Shown: positions 17,956 through 26,496, counted from the stretch's first letter. The stretch: 64,000 nucleotides of DNA from Camelimonas abortus (GCF_042647165.1 NZ_JBHRUV010000002.1), one strand, 5' to 3'. Numbers and translations: made by a program. The notes: generated by a model not told the origin, from the letters alone.

Positions 17956-19551
17956 ATGCTGGATCGTCGATCATTTCTGACCGCCGCCGCCGCGACGGCG
18001 ACGCTCGCCGCCGCAGGCTTTTCACCCCAGGCGCTGGCCGCGGCCGGCCTGAAGCTCGGCGCGCCTTCGCCGTTTTCCTTCGAGGCCCTGAAAGCGCGGG
18101 CCAGGGCCCTCGCCGCCCGGCCCCATGAGCCGCGTCCGTCGCCCGACCGCGCCATTCTCGAGGCCATCGATTACGACGCCCACGGCAAGATCCGCTTCCG
18201 CCCGCAGGACGCGCTGTTCGCTAACGGTCCGGGCGCCTATCCGGTGACGTTCTTCCACCTCGGCCGCTTCTTCCAGAAGCCGGTGCGCATGATGGTGGCG
18301 AAGGACGGCGAAGCGCGCGAGATCATCTACGAGACGCGCTATTTCGACATGCCGGCCGACTCGCCGGCGCAGAAACTGCGCCAGAACGCGGGCTTCGCCG
18401 GCTTCCGCTACCAGGAGAGCCGTTTCGGCGACCAGACGAAAAAGCCCTGGCAGACCAACGACTGGGTGGCCTTTCTCGGGGCCTCCTATTTCCGCGCCAT
18501 CGGCGGGCTGTACCAGTACGGGCTTTCGGCCCGCGGCGTCGCCATCGACACCGCCGTGGCCGGAAAGGGCGAGGAATTTCCGGACTTCACCGAATTCTGT
18601 TTCGAGACCCCGACCAATGACGGGCCGACGGTCACCGTCTACGCCCTGCTGGAGGGGCCGTCCGTCACCGGCGCCTACCGCTTCGACATGACCCGCGGGT
18701 CGGACGACGTCACCATGGACATCACCGCGGCCCTGTACGTGCGCCAGGCGGTGGACCGGCTGGGCCTCGCGCCGCTCACCTCGATGTACTGGTTCTCGGA
18801 GCGGGCCAAGCCGACCATGGTGGACTGGCGCCCGGAGGTGCACGATTCCGACGGTCTCGCCATGTGGACCGGCGCCGGCGAGCGCATCTGGCGTCCGCTC
18901 AACAATCCGCCCTACATCACCGCCTCCGCCTTCCTGGACGACAATCCGCGCGGCTTCGGCCTGATGCAGCGCGACCGCAACTTCGACCACTATCAGGACG
19001 GCGTGCACTACGAGCGCCGCCCCAGCGCCTGGGTGGAGCCCGTGGGCCAGTGGGGCAAGGGCTCGGTGCAGCTGGTGGAGCTGCCCACCGACGACGAGAT
19101 TCACGACAACATCGTCGCCATGTGGGTTCCGGCGCAGCCGGCCCGGCCGGGCCAGAGCCATGAGCTGCGCTACCGGCTGCTGTGGGTGAACGGCGATCCC
19201 TATTTCCCGGACAGCCTGGCGCGCTGCGTCGCCACGCGCATGGGCAACGGCGGCGTTCCCGGCCAGCCGCGGCCGAAGGGCGTGCGCAAGTTCATGGTGG
19301 AGTTCTCCGGCGGCCCGCTGAAAGACCTGAAGTTCGGCGAGAAGCCGGAGGTGGTGCTCAGCGCCAGCCGCGGCAGCTTCTCCTATGTGTTCGCCGAGCC
19401 GGTGCCGGACGACGTGCCCGGCCACTGGCGCGCCCAGTTCGATTTCACGGTGGAGGGCGCCGCGCCGGTGGACATGCGCTGCTACCTGCGCCTCGGCGAC
19501 CGGGTGCTGACTGAAACCTGGCTGTACCAGTACTTCCCGCAGCAGGGATAG
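17956..19551 (+). CDS. opgD: Periplasmic glucan biosynthesis protein (MdoG/OpgG family, OpgD-like)
   Basis: A 531-residue protein of the MdoG family, which shapes the beta-glucan backbone of osmoregulated periplasmic glucans. The N-terminus has a twin-arginine signal (D-R-R-S-F-L at 3-8, a hydrophobic Ala-rich stretch, cleavage near 'ALAAAG'). Tat export is typical of OpgD and not of E. coli OpgG. Family landmarks include 'FFHLGRFFQKPVRM', 'LGASYFRAIGGLYQYGLSARG', 'SMYWFSE', 'DGLAMWTGAGERIWRPLNNP' and 'FLDDNPRGFGLMQRDR'. No opgH glycosyltransferase gene is next to it. The nearest ribosome site (AGGAG) is rather far (about 12 bases) from the ATG. Confidence 0.92.
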   Translation: MLDRRSFLTAAAATATLAAAGFSPQALAAAGLKLGAPSPFSFEALKARARALAARPHEPRPSPDRAILEAIDYDAHGKIRFRPQDALFANGPGAYPVTFFHLGRFFQKPVRMMVAKDGEAREIIYETRYFDMPADSPAQKLRQNAGFAGFRYQESRFGDQTKKPWQTNDWVAFLGASYFRAIGGLYQYGLSARGVAIDTAVAGKGEEFPDFTEFCFETPTNDGPTVTVYALLEGPSVTGAYRFDMTRGSDDVTMDITAALYVRQAVDRLGLAPLTSMYWFSERAKPTMVDWRPEVHDSDGLAMWTGAGERIWRPLNNPPYITASAFLDDNPRGFGLMQRDRNFDHYQDGVHYERRPSAWVEPVGQWGKGSVQLVELPTDDEIHDNIVAMWVPAQPARPGQSHELRYRLLWVNGDPYFPDSLARCVATRMGNGGVPGQPRPKGVRKFMVEFSGGPLKDLKFGEKPEVVLSASRGSFSYVFAEPVPDDVPGHWRAQFDFTVEGAAPVDMRCYLRLGDRVLTETWLYQYFPQQG

Positions 19552-19580
19552 GCCCTGGCCGGCCGCCGCCGGCCGGCGAG

Positions 19581-19602
19581 GCGGGGCGCGGGCGCGCCCC
19601 GC
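19581..19602 (+). terminator. GC hairpin after opgD
   Basis: GCGGGGCGCG (19581-19590) and CGCGCCCCGC (19593-19602) form a perfect inverted repeat 30 bases after the opgD stop. There is no T-run, so termination is only likely, not certain. Confidence 0.4.
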
Positions 19603-19639
19603 GCCATCGCGGCGGCGGACAGCGCCGGCCCCCGCCCAA

Positions 19640-19663
19640 AATGTAATATTGGAACGTTACATT
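19640..19663. promoter_or_regulatory. Zur box
   Basis: A palindrome with arms AATGTAA (19640-19646) and TTACATT (19657-19663), separated by 10 bases. This resembles proteobacterial Zur sites. It overlaps the predicted -35 of the znu promoter, so zinc-bound Zur would block transcription of the genes from 19741 on. Confidence 0.75.
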
Positions 19664-19677
19664 AAACCCGCTATGCT
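19649..19677 (+). promoter_or_regulatory. Predicted znu promoter
   Basis: -35 TTGGAA (19649-19654), a 17-base spacer, and -10 TATGCT (19672-19677), about 65 bases before the first gene. The -35 lies inside the Zur box. Confidence 0.55.
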
Positions 19678-19740
19678 GCCGCCCCCTGCGGAAACGCGCC
19701 GGCCTGCGGCGCGCCGCGGGCGACGGGCGGAGCAACGGGC

Positions 19741-20088
19741 GTGAACGCAGTGGCGCAGACATCAGGGCGGATCGGGGGCGCGGGCGCCGCGCCGCCTGTC
19801 CGTGGCCATGACCACGATCATGACCACGGACGCGACGGCCACGGTCACCGTCATCACGCCGGGGAGCACGACGCCCACGACGGGCGCGTCCATGGCGGGC
19901 GCGCCGATGTCCGCGCGGGCCGGGAGCGCATGCCGCCGGCGCTGCGTCCGGCGCCGGCGCGGGCGTTGCCGCAGCCGCAGCCGCCCGGTTTTTCTCTGCT
20001 GCGCGCCTCGCTCGCCGGCCGGCTGCTGGTCGCCGCCCTGTTCTGCGCCCTCATCTGGGCCGCCATCGCCGGAGCGCTGTGGACATGA
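19741..20088 (+). CDS. His-rich single-TM protein of the znu operon
   Basis: A 115-residue protein (GTG start) with a His/Asp-rich segment at residues 23-51 (11 His, beginning 'HDHDHDH'), a Pro/Arg linker, and one C-terminal transmembrane helix ('RLLVAALFCALIWAAIAGAL', about 93-112). It is the first gene after the Zur-boxed promoter, and its stop overlaps the znuC start (ATGA), so it belongs to the zinc-uptake operon. His-rich loops bind zinc in many transporters and chaperones; a role as a membrane-tethered zinc buffer or donor is inference. No known family is recognised. Parallel His-rich readings in neighbouring frames are shadows. Confidence 0.75.
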   Translation: MNAVAQTSGRIGGAGAAPPVRGHDHDHDHGRDGHGHRHHAGEHDAHDGRVHGGRADVRAGRERMPPALRPAPARALPQPQPPGFSLLRASLAGRLLVAALFCALIWAAIAGALWT

Positions 20089-20837
20089 CCAGCCGCGACG
20101 CCGATCCCGTTCTTGAGTTCCGCAACGTCACCCTGGGCTATGACCGTCACCCGGCGGTGCATCACCTGCATCTGGCGGTGCGGCGCGGAACGCTCACCGC
20201 CATCGTCGGCCCCAACGGCGCCGGCAAGTCCACGCTGCTGAAGGCGGCGGCGGGGCTGCTGCGGCCGCTGGAGGGCGTCATCCGCCGCAACGCGCCGGCG
20301 GCGGAGGTCGCCTGGCTGCCCCAGGCGGCGACGCTCGACCAGAGCTTCCCGCTCACCGTCTATGACCTCGTCTCCATGGGGCTGTGGGAGCGCTGCGGCC
20401 TGTTCGGCCGCATCGGCCGCCGCCATGAGGCGCGCATCGCCGGAGCGCTGGCCGCGGTGGGGCTCACCGGATTCGAGCGCCGGCCGGTCAGCGATCTTTC
20501 AGGCGGCCAGCTGCAGCGCGCCCTGTTCGCCCGGCTGCTGCTGCAGGACGCGCGGCTGATCCTGCTGGACGAGCCGTTCAACGCCCTTGACGCCGCCACC
20601 ATCGCCGATCTCGTCGCCCTCGTGCGGCGCTGGCATGCGGAAGGCCGCACGGTGCTGGCCGCCCTGCACGACCTGGAGCTGGTGCGCGCCGTTTTTCCGG
20701 AGACGCTGGTGCTGGCGCGCGAGCTGGTCGCCCACGGGCCGACCGCGGCGGCGCTCACCGAACAGAACCTCGCCCGGTGCCGGCGCATGGTGGAGGCGGC
20801 CGATCCGCACGCCCACGCCTGTTCCCGCGCCGCCTGA
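20085..20837 (+). CDS. znuC: Zinc ABC transporter ATP-binding protein
   Basis: A 250-residue ABC ATPase: Walker A 'GPNGAGKST' (about 44-52), signature 'DLSGGQLQRALFARLL' and Walker B 'LILLDEPFNALD', with the H-loop in 'AALHDLELV'. It belongs to the metal (Zn/Mn) ABC family; a His-containing C-terminus ('DPHAHACS') is common in ZnuC. It energises zinc import through the permease encoded next. The ATG at 20085 overlaps the upstream stop (ATGA), indicating translational coupling; a GTG at 20079 is possible. It is presumably Zur-controlled from the box at 19640. Confidence 0.93.
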   Translation: MTSRDADPVLEFRNVTLGYDRHPAVHHLHLAVRRGTLTAIVGPNGAGKSTLLKAAAGLLRPLEGVIRRNAPAAEVAWLPQAATLDQSFPLTVYDLVSMGLWERCGLFGRIGRRHEARIAGALAAVGLTGFERRPVSDLSGGQLQRALFARLLLQDARLILLDEPFNALDAATIADLVALVRRWHAEGRTVLAALHDLELVRAVFPETLVLARELVAHGPTAAALTEQNLARCRRMVEAADPHAHACSRAA

Positions 20838-20874
20838 GGCCGCCGCCCGCCGTCCCGCCCTGGACTGACCCCGC

Positions 20875-21750
20875 ATGCACGCCCTGTATGACTGGCTGAT
20901 CGCCCCTTTCGTTGAGTTTGACTTCCTGCGGCGGGCGCTGGCGGGGGCGCTGGCGCTGTCCTTTTCCGGCGCGCCGGTGGGGGTGTTCCTGATGCTGCGG
21001 CGCATGAGCCTCACAGGCGACGCCATGGCCCACGCCATCCTGCCCGGCGCGGCGGTGGGCTATCTCATCTACGGCCTCTCCCTGCCGGCCATGACCGTGG
21101 GCGGGCTCGCCGCCGGCTTCGTGGTGGCGCTGCTGGCCGGGCTGGTGGCGCGCTTCACCCAGCTGCGGGAAGACGCCTCCATGGCGGCCTTCTACCTGCT
21201 GTCGCTGGCGCTGGGCGTCACCATCGTGTCGGTGCGCGGCTCCAACGTGGACCTGCTGCACGTGCTGTTCGGCTCGGTGCTGGCGCTGGACGACGCCATG
21301 CTGCTGCTGCTGGGCTCCGTGGCAACCGTCACCCTGTTCGCCCTCGCCGTCCTGTGGCGGCCGCTGGTGATGGAGTGCGTCGATCCCGGCTTCCTGCGCT
21401 CGGTGAGCCGGGCGGGCGCGCCGACGCATCTGGCCTTTCTCGTGCTGCTGGTGCTGAACCTGGTGGCCGGCTTCCACGCCCTCGGCACCCTGCTGGCGGT
21501 CGGCATGGTGGTGACGCCGGCGGTCTCGGCCCGGTTCTGGGCGCGCGAGCTCACCGGAATGGCGCTGGGCGCGGTGGTCATCGCGGCGCTGTCCGGCTGG
21601 CTGGGGCTGGCGCTTTCCTATCATTTCGGCCTGCCGGCCGGGCCGGCCATCATCCTCGTCACCGGCGGCTTTTACGTGGCCTCGCTGCTGGCCGGGCCGG
21701 TGGGCGGGGTGATCTGGAAGGCGGCGCCCCGGCGCCATCTTGAGGCGTGA
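20875..21750 (+). CDS. znuB: Zinc ABC transporter permease
   Basis: A 291-residue ABC-3 family permease with about eight or nine transmembrane helices. 'FLMLRRMSLTGDAMAHAILPG' is the conserved early segment that names the family, and 'GTLLAVGMVVTPAVSARF' is the late helix. It forms the zinc channel with ZnuC. It starts 37 bases after znuC. No ZnuA-type binding protein gene is found before or after it in this window, so the binding protein must be encoded elsewhere. A hairpin follows the gene at 21754-21782. Confidence 0.93.
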   Translation: MHALYDWLIAPFVEFDFLRRALAGALALSFSGAPVGVFLMLRRMSLTGDAMAHAILPGAAVGYLIYGLSLPAMTVGGLAAGFVVALLAGLVARFTQLREDASMAAFYLLSLALGVTIVSVRGSNVDLLHVLFGSVLALDDAMLLLLGSVATVTLFALAVLWRPLVMECVDPGFLRSVSRAGAPTHLAFLVLLVLNLVAGFHALGTLLAVGMVVTPAVSARFWARELTGMALGAVVIAALSGWLGLALSYHFGLPAGPAIILVTGGFYVASLLAGPVGGVIWKAAPRRHLEA

Positions 21751-21753
21751 AAC

Positions 21754-21782
21754 GCGCCGGCGGGGCTTCCCCTCGCCGGCGC
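21754..21782 (+). terminator. Hairpin after znuB
   Basis: GCGCCGGCG (21754-21762) pairs perfectly with CGCCGGCGC (21774-21782), starting 4 bases after the znuB stop. With no U-tract it may only attenuate read-through into the COG0523 gene. Confidence 0.4.
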
Positions 21783-21895
21783 GCTCCCAATATATGAACC
21801 AGTCATGCAAGGCGGGGAGGGCGCGCGCCCGTCTCCGCCGCTTCGCCGCCGGGAGCATCCCCGCCCCGCGGCCGCAGGAGAGTTCGGAGCCCCAC

Positions 21896-22858
21896 ATGTC
21901 CGGCAAGATTCCCGTCACCGTCCTCACCGGTTATCTCGGCGCCGGCAAGACCACCTTGCTGAACCGCATCCTCAGCGAGCCGCACGGCAAGAAATTCGCC
22001 GTCATCGTCAATGAGTTCGGCGAAGTCGGCATCGACAACGACCTGGTGGTCGGCGCCGACGAGGAAGTGTTCGAGATGAACAACGGCTGCGTCTGCTGCA
22101 CGGTGCGCGGCGACCTCATCCGCATCATCGACGGGCTGATGAAGCGCAAGGGCGGCTTTGACGGCATCATCGTCGAGACCACCGGTCTGGCCGATCCGGC
22201 CCCGGTGGCGCAGACCTTCTTCATGGACCAGGACGTGCAGGAGCGCACCCGCCTCGACGCCGTGGTCACCGTGGTGGACGCCAGGTGGCTCGCCCTGCGC
22301 CTGCAGGACGCGCCCGAGGCCCGCAACCAGATCGCCTTCGCCGACGTGCTGGTGCTCAACAAGACCGACCTGGTGACGCCTGGGGAGCTGGAGGAGGTGG
22401 AGCGCCGCATCCGCGCCATCAATCCTTACGCGAAGCTGCACCGGGCGCAGAACGCCAACGTGCCGGTCGCCGAAGTGCTGGACCGCAACGCCTTCGACCT
22501 TGACCGCATCCTCGACATCGAGCCGGATTTCCTCGAGGAGGGCCACCATCACCACCACAATGACGACATCCAGTCGGTGGCGGTGACCATCGAGGGCGCC
22601 GTGAACCCGGACCGCTTCCTGCCCTGGCTCAATGATTTCGCCCAGCGCGCCGGCGCCGACCTGCTGCGCTCGAAGGGCATTCTCGCCTTCCCGGGCGAGC
22701 CGCGGCGCTTCGTCTTCCAGGGCGTGCACATGATGCTGGACGGCGACCTGCAGCGCGAATGGCGCGACGATGAAAAACGCGCCTCGAAGGTGGTGTTTAT
22801 CGGTCGCGGTCTCGACCGCGACGCCATCGAGCGGGCGGTGAAGGCCTGCGCCGTCTGA
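21896..22858 (+). CDS. COG0523 (CobW/P47K) GTPase, putative zinc metallochaperone
   Basis: A 320-residue G3E-family GTPase: Walker A 'GYLGAGKTT' (12-20), the metal-binding CxCC motif in 'NNGCVCCTVRGDL', 'VETTGLADP' and NKTD. The run 'EGHHHHHNDD' before the C-terminal CobW_C domain is a typical metal-binding insert. Members of the ZigA/ZagA/ZNG1 group use GTP to hand zinc to client proteins under zinc shortage. Its place directly behind znuCB supports zinc over cobalt. The ATG at 21896 follows a GGAG-type site; the longer in-frame upstream reading has no family similarity. No clear second Zur box is seen before it. Confidence 0.92.
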   Translation: MSGKIPVTVLTGYLGAGKTTLLNRILSEPHGKKFAVIVNEFGEVGIDNDLVVGADEEVFEMNNGCVCCTVRGDLIRIIDGLMKRKGGFDGIIVETTGLADPAPVAQTFFMDQDVQERTRLDAVVTVVDARWLALRLQDAPEARNQIAFADVLVLNKTDLVTPGELEEVERRIRAINPYAKLHRAQNANVPVAEVLDRNAFDLDRILDIEPDFLEEGHHHHHNDDIQSVAVTIEGAVNPDRFLPWLNDFAQRAGADLLRSKGILAFPGEPRRFVFQGVHMMLDGDLQREWRDDEKRASKVVFIGRGLDRDAIERAVKACAV

Positions 22859-22990
22859 TCCGGCGCCCCCGCAGGCGCGCGACGGGCCGCAGCCCGCCGC
22901 CGCCCAGGCAGACAACGCCATCACGGGCGCTCCCGCAGGCGGCGGCCGCCGCCTGCGCAATACGCCCCACGCCACGACCCAGGTGAACCG

Positions 22991-24013
22991 ATGTCTTCCG
23001 CTTCCTCCGCTTCGACTTCTTCCGCCGGCGGCGTTTCGCTTCTGGAGCACGTGCATCCGGTCGACGCCGGAGCCCATGTCAGCGGCGCCGCCTTCGCCGG
23101 CGAGGCGGCGGCGCTGGCGCTGGGCGACGGCTGCGTGCTGCTGCTGGACGCCGGCGGCGCGCGGCGGGTGGAGGCCCATCCCGGCGGCGCCGTGCTGGTG
23201 GCCGCGGGCGCCGGCGACCGCATCATCACGGGCGGCGACGACGGCCGGGTGGTCGCCACCCTGGCCTCGGGCGCGACGGAGCTGGTGAGCGACGAGAAGG
23301 GCCGCTGGATCGACGCAGTGGCCGCCAGCAACGGCGCCGTGGCGTGGAGCTGCGGCAAACAGGTGGCGGCGCGCGACGCCAGGGGCAACCTGCGGCGCAT
23401 CGAGGCGCCTTCCAGCGTGCGGGGCATCGCCTTCGCGCCGAAGGGCTACCGCGTCGGCCTCGCCCACTATAACGGCGCCACCCTGTGGTTCCCCAACACC
23501 GGCGCCGCCCCGGAGCAGCTGCACTGGAAGGGCTCGCACCTCGACGCCACCTTCTCCCCGGACGGGCGCTTCTTCCTCACGTCCATGCAGGAGAACATGC
23601 TGCACGGCTGGCGCCTCGCTGACAGGAAAGACCTGCGCATGTCCGGCTATCCGGCCAAGCCGCGCTCCATCTCCTGGTCGCCGGACGGGCTGTGGATGGC
23701 CACCTCCGGCGCCGACGCCGCCATCATCTGGCCGTTCGAGGCCAAGGACGGCCCCATGGGCAAGGCGCCGAAGGAATGCGGCGTGCGCCCGGCGAAGGTC
23801 ACCCAGGTGGCGTTCCATCCCAAGGCGCCGGTGCTGGCCATCGGCTATGACGACGGCGCCGTGCTGCTGGTCCGCATCACCGATGATTCCGAGCTGATGG
23901 CGCGCATGCCGGGCGAGGGCGGCCCCGTCACCGCCATGGCCTGGGACGCTCAGGGCCGCCGCCTCGTGTTCGGAACCCGGGACGGCGCCGCCGGCCTGCT
24001 CACCCTGCCGTGA
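22991..24013 (+). CDS. WD40-repeat protein linked to COG0523 GTPase
   Basis: A 340-residue beta-propeller protein with about six or seven degenerate WD40 blades, each with a pattern like 'ISWSPDGLWMATSGADAAIIW' or 'FSPDGRFFLTS'. There is no signal peptide, so it is cytoplasmic; the Ser-rich N-terminus is probably disordered. In many alphaproteobacteria a WD40 gene sits beside a COG0523 gene, and here it follows one by 132 bases. A scaffold between the zinc chaperone and a client is the likely role, by inference. It overlaps the next gene by four bases (GTGA). Confidence 0.85.
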   Translation: MSSASSASTSSAGGVSLLEHVHPVDAGAHVSGAAFAGEAAALALGDGCVLLLDAGGARRVEAHPGGAVLVAAGAGDRIITGGDDGRVVATLASGATELVSDEKGRWIDAVAASNGAVAWSCGKQVAARDARGNLRRIEAPSSVRGIAFAPKGYRVGLAHYNGATLWFPNTGAAPEQLHWKGSHLDATFSPDGRFFLTSMQENMLHGWRLADRKDLRMSGYPAKPRSISWSPDGLWMATSGADAAIIWPFEAKDGPMGKAPKECGVRPAKVTQVAFHPKAPVLAIGYDDGAVLLVRITDDSELMARMPGEGGPVTAMAWDAQGRRLVFGTRDGAAGLLTLP

Positions 24014-24282
24014 CGCCATTGTGGTTCGGCCGGAAATCCGCCCCGGGGCGTGAACTGCGCGAGCGCGTCAGCGCCTGGGCCAGCGCCGCCCACGGCGGCG
24101 AGGCGCGCTTCTCGGTGAACGAGATTTCATGCCGCGATCCCGCCTGTCCGGGCGTGGAGACCGTCATTCTCGTCATGGAGCCGGGCGTGGCGACGCGCGC
24201 GGTGAAAATCGCCAGACCCATGGCCGAGGTGACGGAAGACGACGTGCGCGCCGCCCTCGCGGCGCCGGACAGGGACAGCTGA
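24010..24282 (+). CDS. Small Cys-containing protein coupled to the WD40 gene
   Basis: A 90-residue soluble protein starting at a GTG that overlaps the WD40 stop (GTGA), so it is translationally coupled. The only cysteines are in 'SCRDPACPG' (about residues 40-48), a C-x4-C pair that could bind a metal. The remainder looks like a small alpha/beta fold ('ETVILVMEPGVATRAVKI'). The family is not recognised with confidence. Its position at the end of the zinc block suggests a link to metal handling or to the WD40 protein. Confidence 0.75.
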   Translation: MTPLWFGRKSAPGRELRERVSAWASAAHGGEARFSVNEISCRDPACPGVETVILVMEPGVATRAVKIARPMAEVTEDDVRAALAAPDRDS

Positions 24283-24335
24283 TCCCCTGGCGCGGGGCCG
24301 CGCGCCCTGGCGGCCAGCCATGACGGGCACGACCC

Positions 24336-25007
24336 ATGACGAGCGACCTTTCCGGCTGGCGCGCGCCGGCCTTTCCGCCCCATTCCGTGCTGGAGGGCCG
24401 CTGGGCCCGCCTGGAGCCGCTGGACGCGCAGCGCCATGTGGCCGAGCTGGAGCAGGCCTTCGCCGGCGCCGACGAGGTCTGGACCTATCTCGGCCCCAGT
24501 CCGCCGCGCAGCCGCGACGACTGGCTGGCCGTCATCGCCGCGGCCCTGGCCTTTCCCAACTCCCGCGCCTGGGCCGTGCGCGACCTGCGGCGCGGCGTCG
24601 CCGCCGGTTTCCTGTGCCTGCTCGACATCCGACCCGCCCATGGCGTCGCCGAAATCGGCAACGTCAGCTATTCGCCGCTGCTGCAGCGCACGCCGGCTGC
24701 GACCGAGGCGGTCTATCTGCTGCTGAAACTGCTGTTTGACGCCGGCTACCGCCGCGTTGAGTGGAAGTGCGACGCGGCCAACGCCGCCTCCCGCCGCGCC
24801 GCCGTGCGTTACGGCTTCGTTCATGAGGGGCTGTTCCGCCAGCACATGGTGCGCAAGGGCCGCAATCGCGACACCGCCTGGTACGCCATGCTGGACGGCG
24901 AATGGCCGCGCCGGCGCGCCGCCATCGAGGCCTGGCTGGCGCCCGGAAATTTCGACGCCGAGGGCCGCCAGCGCGAGCGTCTCGCCCGCGCCGCGCCGCC
25001 TGGCTGA
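24336..25007 (+). CDS. GNAT family N-acetyltransferase (RimJ/RimL-like)
   Basis: A 223-residue protein with the acetyltransferase_3 layout: 'RWARLEPLDAQRHVAEL' at the start, 'AWAVRDLRRGVAAGFLCLLDI' in the central sheet, 'AEIGNVSYSPLLQRTPAATEA' before the acetyl-CoA loop, and 'AANAASRRAAVRYGFVHEGLFRQHMV' with the typical N-x-x-S-x-x-x-x-x-x-x-G-F end motif. It acetylates an amine on a protein or small molecule, as RimJ/RimL do; the substrate is unknown. It is 53 bases behind the small Cys gene and may be co-transcribed. Confidence 0.88.
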   Translation: MTSDLSGWRAPAFPPHSVLEGRWARLEPLDAQRHVAELEQAFAGADEVWTYLGPSPPRSRDDWLAVIAAALAFPNSRAWAVRDLRRGVAAGFLCLLDIRPAHGVAEIGNVSYSPLLQRTPAATEAVYLLLKLLFDAGYRRVEWKCDAANAASRRAAVRYGFVHEGLFRQHMVRKGRNRDTAWYAMLDGEWPRRRAAIEAWLAPGNFDAEGRQRERLARAAPPG

Positions 25008-25043
25008 GTCGCCGGCGCCGGCGCCGGCCGGAATCAAGACAAA

Positions 25044-25055
25044 TCAACATGTTGA
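25044..25055. promoter_or_regulatory. Perfect palindrome TCAACATGTTGA
   Basis: A 12-bp perfect palindrome in an AT-richer patch, 95 bases upstream of the serine hydrolase start. It matches TCAATATGTTGA at 15839-15850 in 11 of 12 bases. It is a candidate operator. Confidence 0.4.
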
Positions 25056-25149
25056 CGCGTTCCCGGGGCGATTTTTTTCTGGATCGTCCGTCGGGGCGGG
25101 GGCAGCATGGCCCCGGGGGGCGCATCACAAGGACGGGAGAGGAATACCC

Positions 25150-26496
25150 ATGAGCAGCTCACGCTTTCATCGCCCGGAGCGCCAGCGGGGCCTTGCGCCT
25201 CTGGTTCTGGCGGCGGGCGCGGCCTTCGCCGTCATGAGCGGCGGCGCTGCGCTGGCGAAGGAGCAGGCCGCCGCCCCGGCGGCGACTGATCCGGTGAAAA
25301 TGGGCTGGATGCAGGGATCGCCGCCGCCGAAGGACCGCATCATCCGCATGTCCGACGGCTCCATGCTCCGCTTCCCGCAGATCCGCTGGTCGTTCAGCCA
25401 CATGCGCGAGCTGCTGCCCACCCGCAACGTGCCCCACGCCAGCACGCCGCGGGAGCTGCCCGTCGCCCTGCGCGACGATCTGGACAGCCTGGCCTTCCGC
25501 GCCATGGACGGGCGCGAAATGACCTGGAAGGACATGCTGGCCAACACCTACGCCGACAGCATCATCGTGCTGCACGACGGCAAGGTGGTCTATGAGAAAT
25601 ACTTTGGCGCGGCGAAGCCGGAGCTGCCGCACCAGGCCATGTCGGTCACCAAGTCGGTCATCGGCACGCTGGCGGCCGTGCTGGCCGCGGAGGGCAGGCT
25701 CGACCCGCAGGCGCCGGTGACGAAATACGTGCCGGAGCTGAAGGACTCCGCCTATGGCGACGCCACCGTGCGCGACGTCATGGACATGCGCGTTGGCGTC
25801 GACTACACGGAAAACTATCAGGATCCCCAGTCCAGCGTCTGGGATTACGCCCGCGCCGGCGGCCTCATTCCGCGCCCGCCAGGCTATACGGGGCCGGATG
25901 ATTTCGCCGCGTTCCTGCAGCGGCTGAAGAAGCAGGGGCAGCACGGCGCCAGTTTCTCCTACAAGACCGCCAACGCCGAGGCGCTCACCTGGATCGTGCG
26001 CCGCGCCGCCGGCAAGAGCATCGCCGAGCTGGTGCGCGAGCGCATCTGGGAGCCCATCGGCGCCGGGAGCGACGCCTATTTCCTCATCGATCCGGCCGGC
26101 CAGGAGTCAGGCGGCGGCGGCTTCAACGCCACGCTGCGCGATCTCGCCCGCTTCGGCGAGCTGATGCGCAACGACGGCCGGGTGGGCGACCGCCAGGTGA
26201 TCCCGGCGAGCGTCGTGGCGGACATCCGCAAGGGCGGCGACAGGGCCGCCTTCGCCGCCGCCGGCTACAAGACGCTGCCGGGCTGGTCCTACCGCGACAT
26301 GTGGTGGGTCACCGGCAACGCCGACGGCGCCTTCATGGCCCGCGGCATCCACGGCCAGTCGCTCTACGTCGATCCGGCGGCGAAAATGGTGATCGTCCGT
26401 TTCGCCTCCCATCCGGTGGCGAGCAACACCTTCAACGATCCGCTGACGCTGCCGGCCTTCGCCGCCATGGCGGAGCGCCTGAAGAAGCAGCAGTGA
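25150..26496 (+). CDS. Secreted class C beta-lactamase-type serine hydrolase
   Basis: A 448-residue protein with a Sec-type signal peptide (about 1-36, ending 'AALAKE'). The beta-lactamase/esterase fold is marked by S-x-x-K in 'MSVTKS' (Ser165, Lys168), the Tyr motif in 'SYKTANAE', and the third motif region 'RGIHGQSLYVDP'. Such proteins act as esterases, D-aminopeptidases or amide hydrolases (6-aminohexanoate-dimer hydrolases belong here) more often than as true beta-lactamases. The ATG at 25150 follows GGGAGAGGAA. A palindrome lies upstream. The substrate cannot be read from sequence. Confidence 0.88.
   Translation: MSSSRFHRPERQRGLAPLVLAAGAAFAVMSGGAALAKEQAAAPAATDPVKMGWMQGSPPPKDRIIRMSDGSMLRFPQIRWSFSHMRELLPTRNVPHASTPRELPVALRDDLDSLAFRAMDGREMTWKDMLANTYADSIIVLHDGKVVYEKYFGAAKPELPHQAMSVTKSVIGTLAAVLAAEGRLDPQAPVTKYVPELKDSAYGDATVRDVMDMRVGVDYTENYQDPQSSVWDYARAGGLIPRPPGYTGPDDFAAFLQRLKKQGQHGASFSYKTANAEALTWIVRRAAGKSIAELVRERIWEPIGAGSDAYFLIDPAGQESGGGGFNATLRDLARFGELMRNDGRVGDRQVIPASVVADIRKGGDRAAFAAAGYKTLPGWSYRDMWWVTGNADGAFMARGIHGQSLYVDPAAKMVIVRFASHPVASNTFNDPLTLPAFAAMAERLKKQQ

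Noticed and set aside
22541..22565. The run of His codons in the COG0523 gene as an engineered tag
   Set aside because: It is internal, at the usual metal-binding insert of COG0523 proteins; natural His-rich loops are common in this family.
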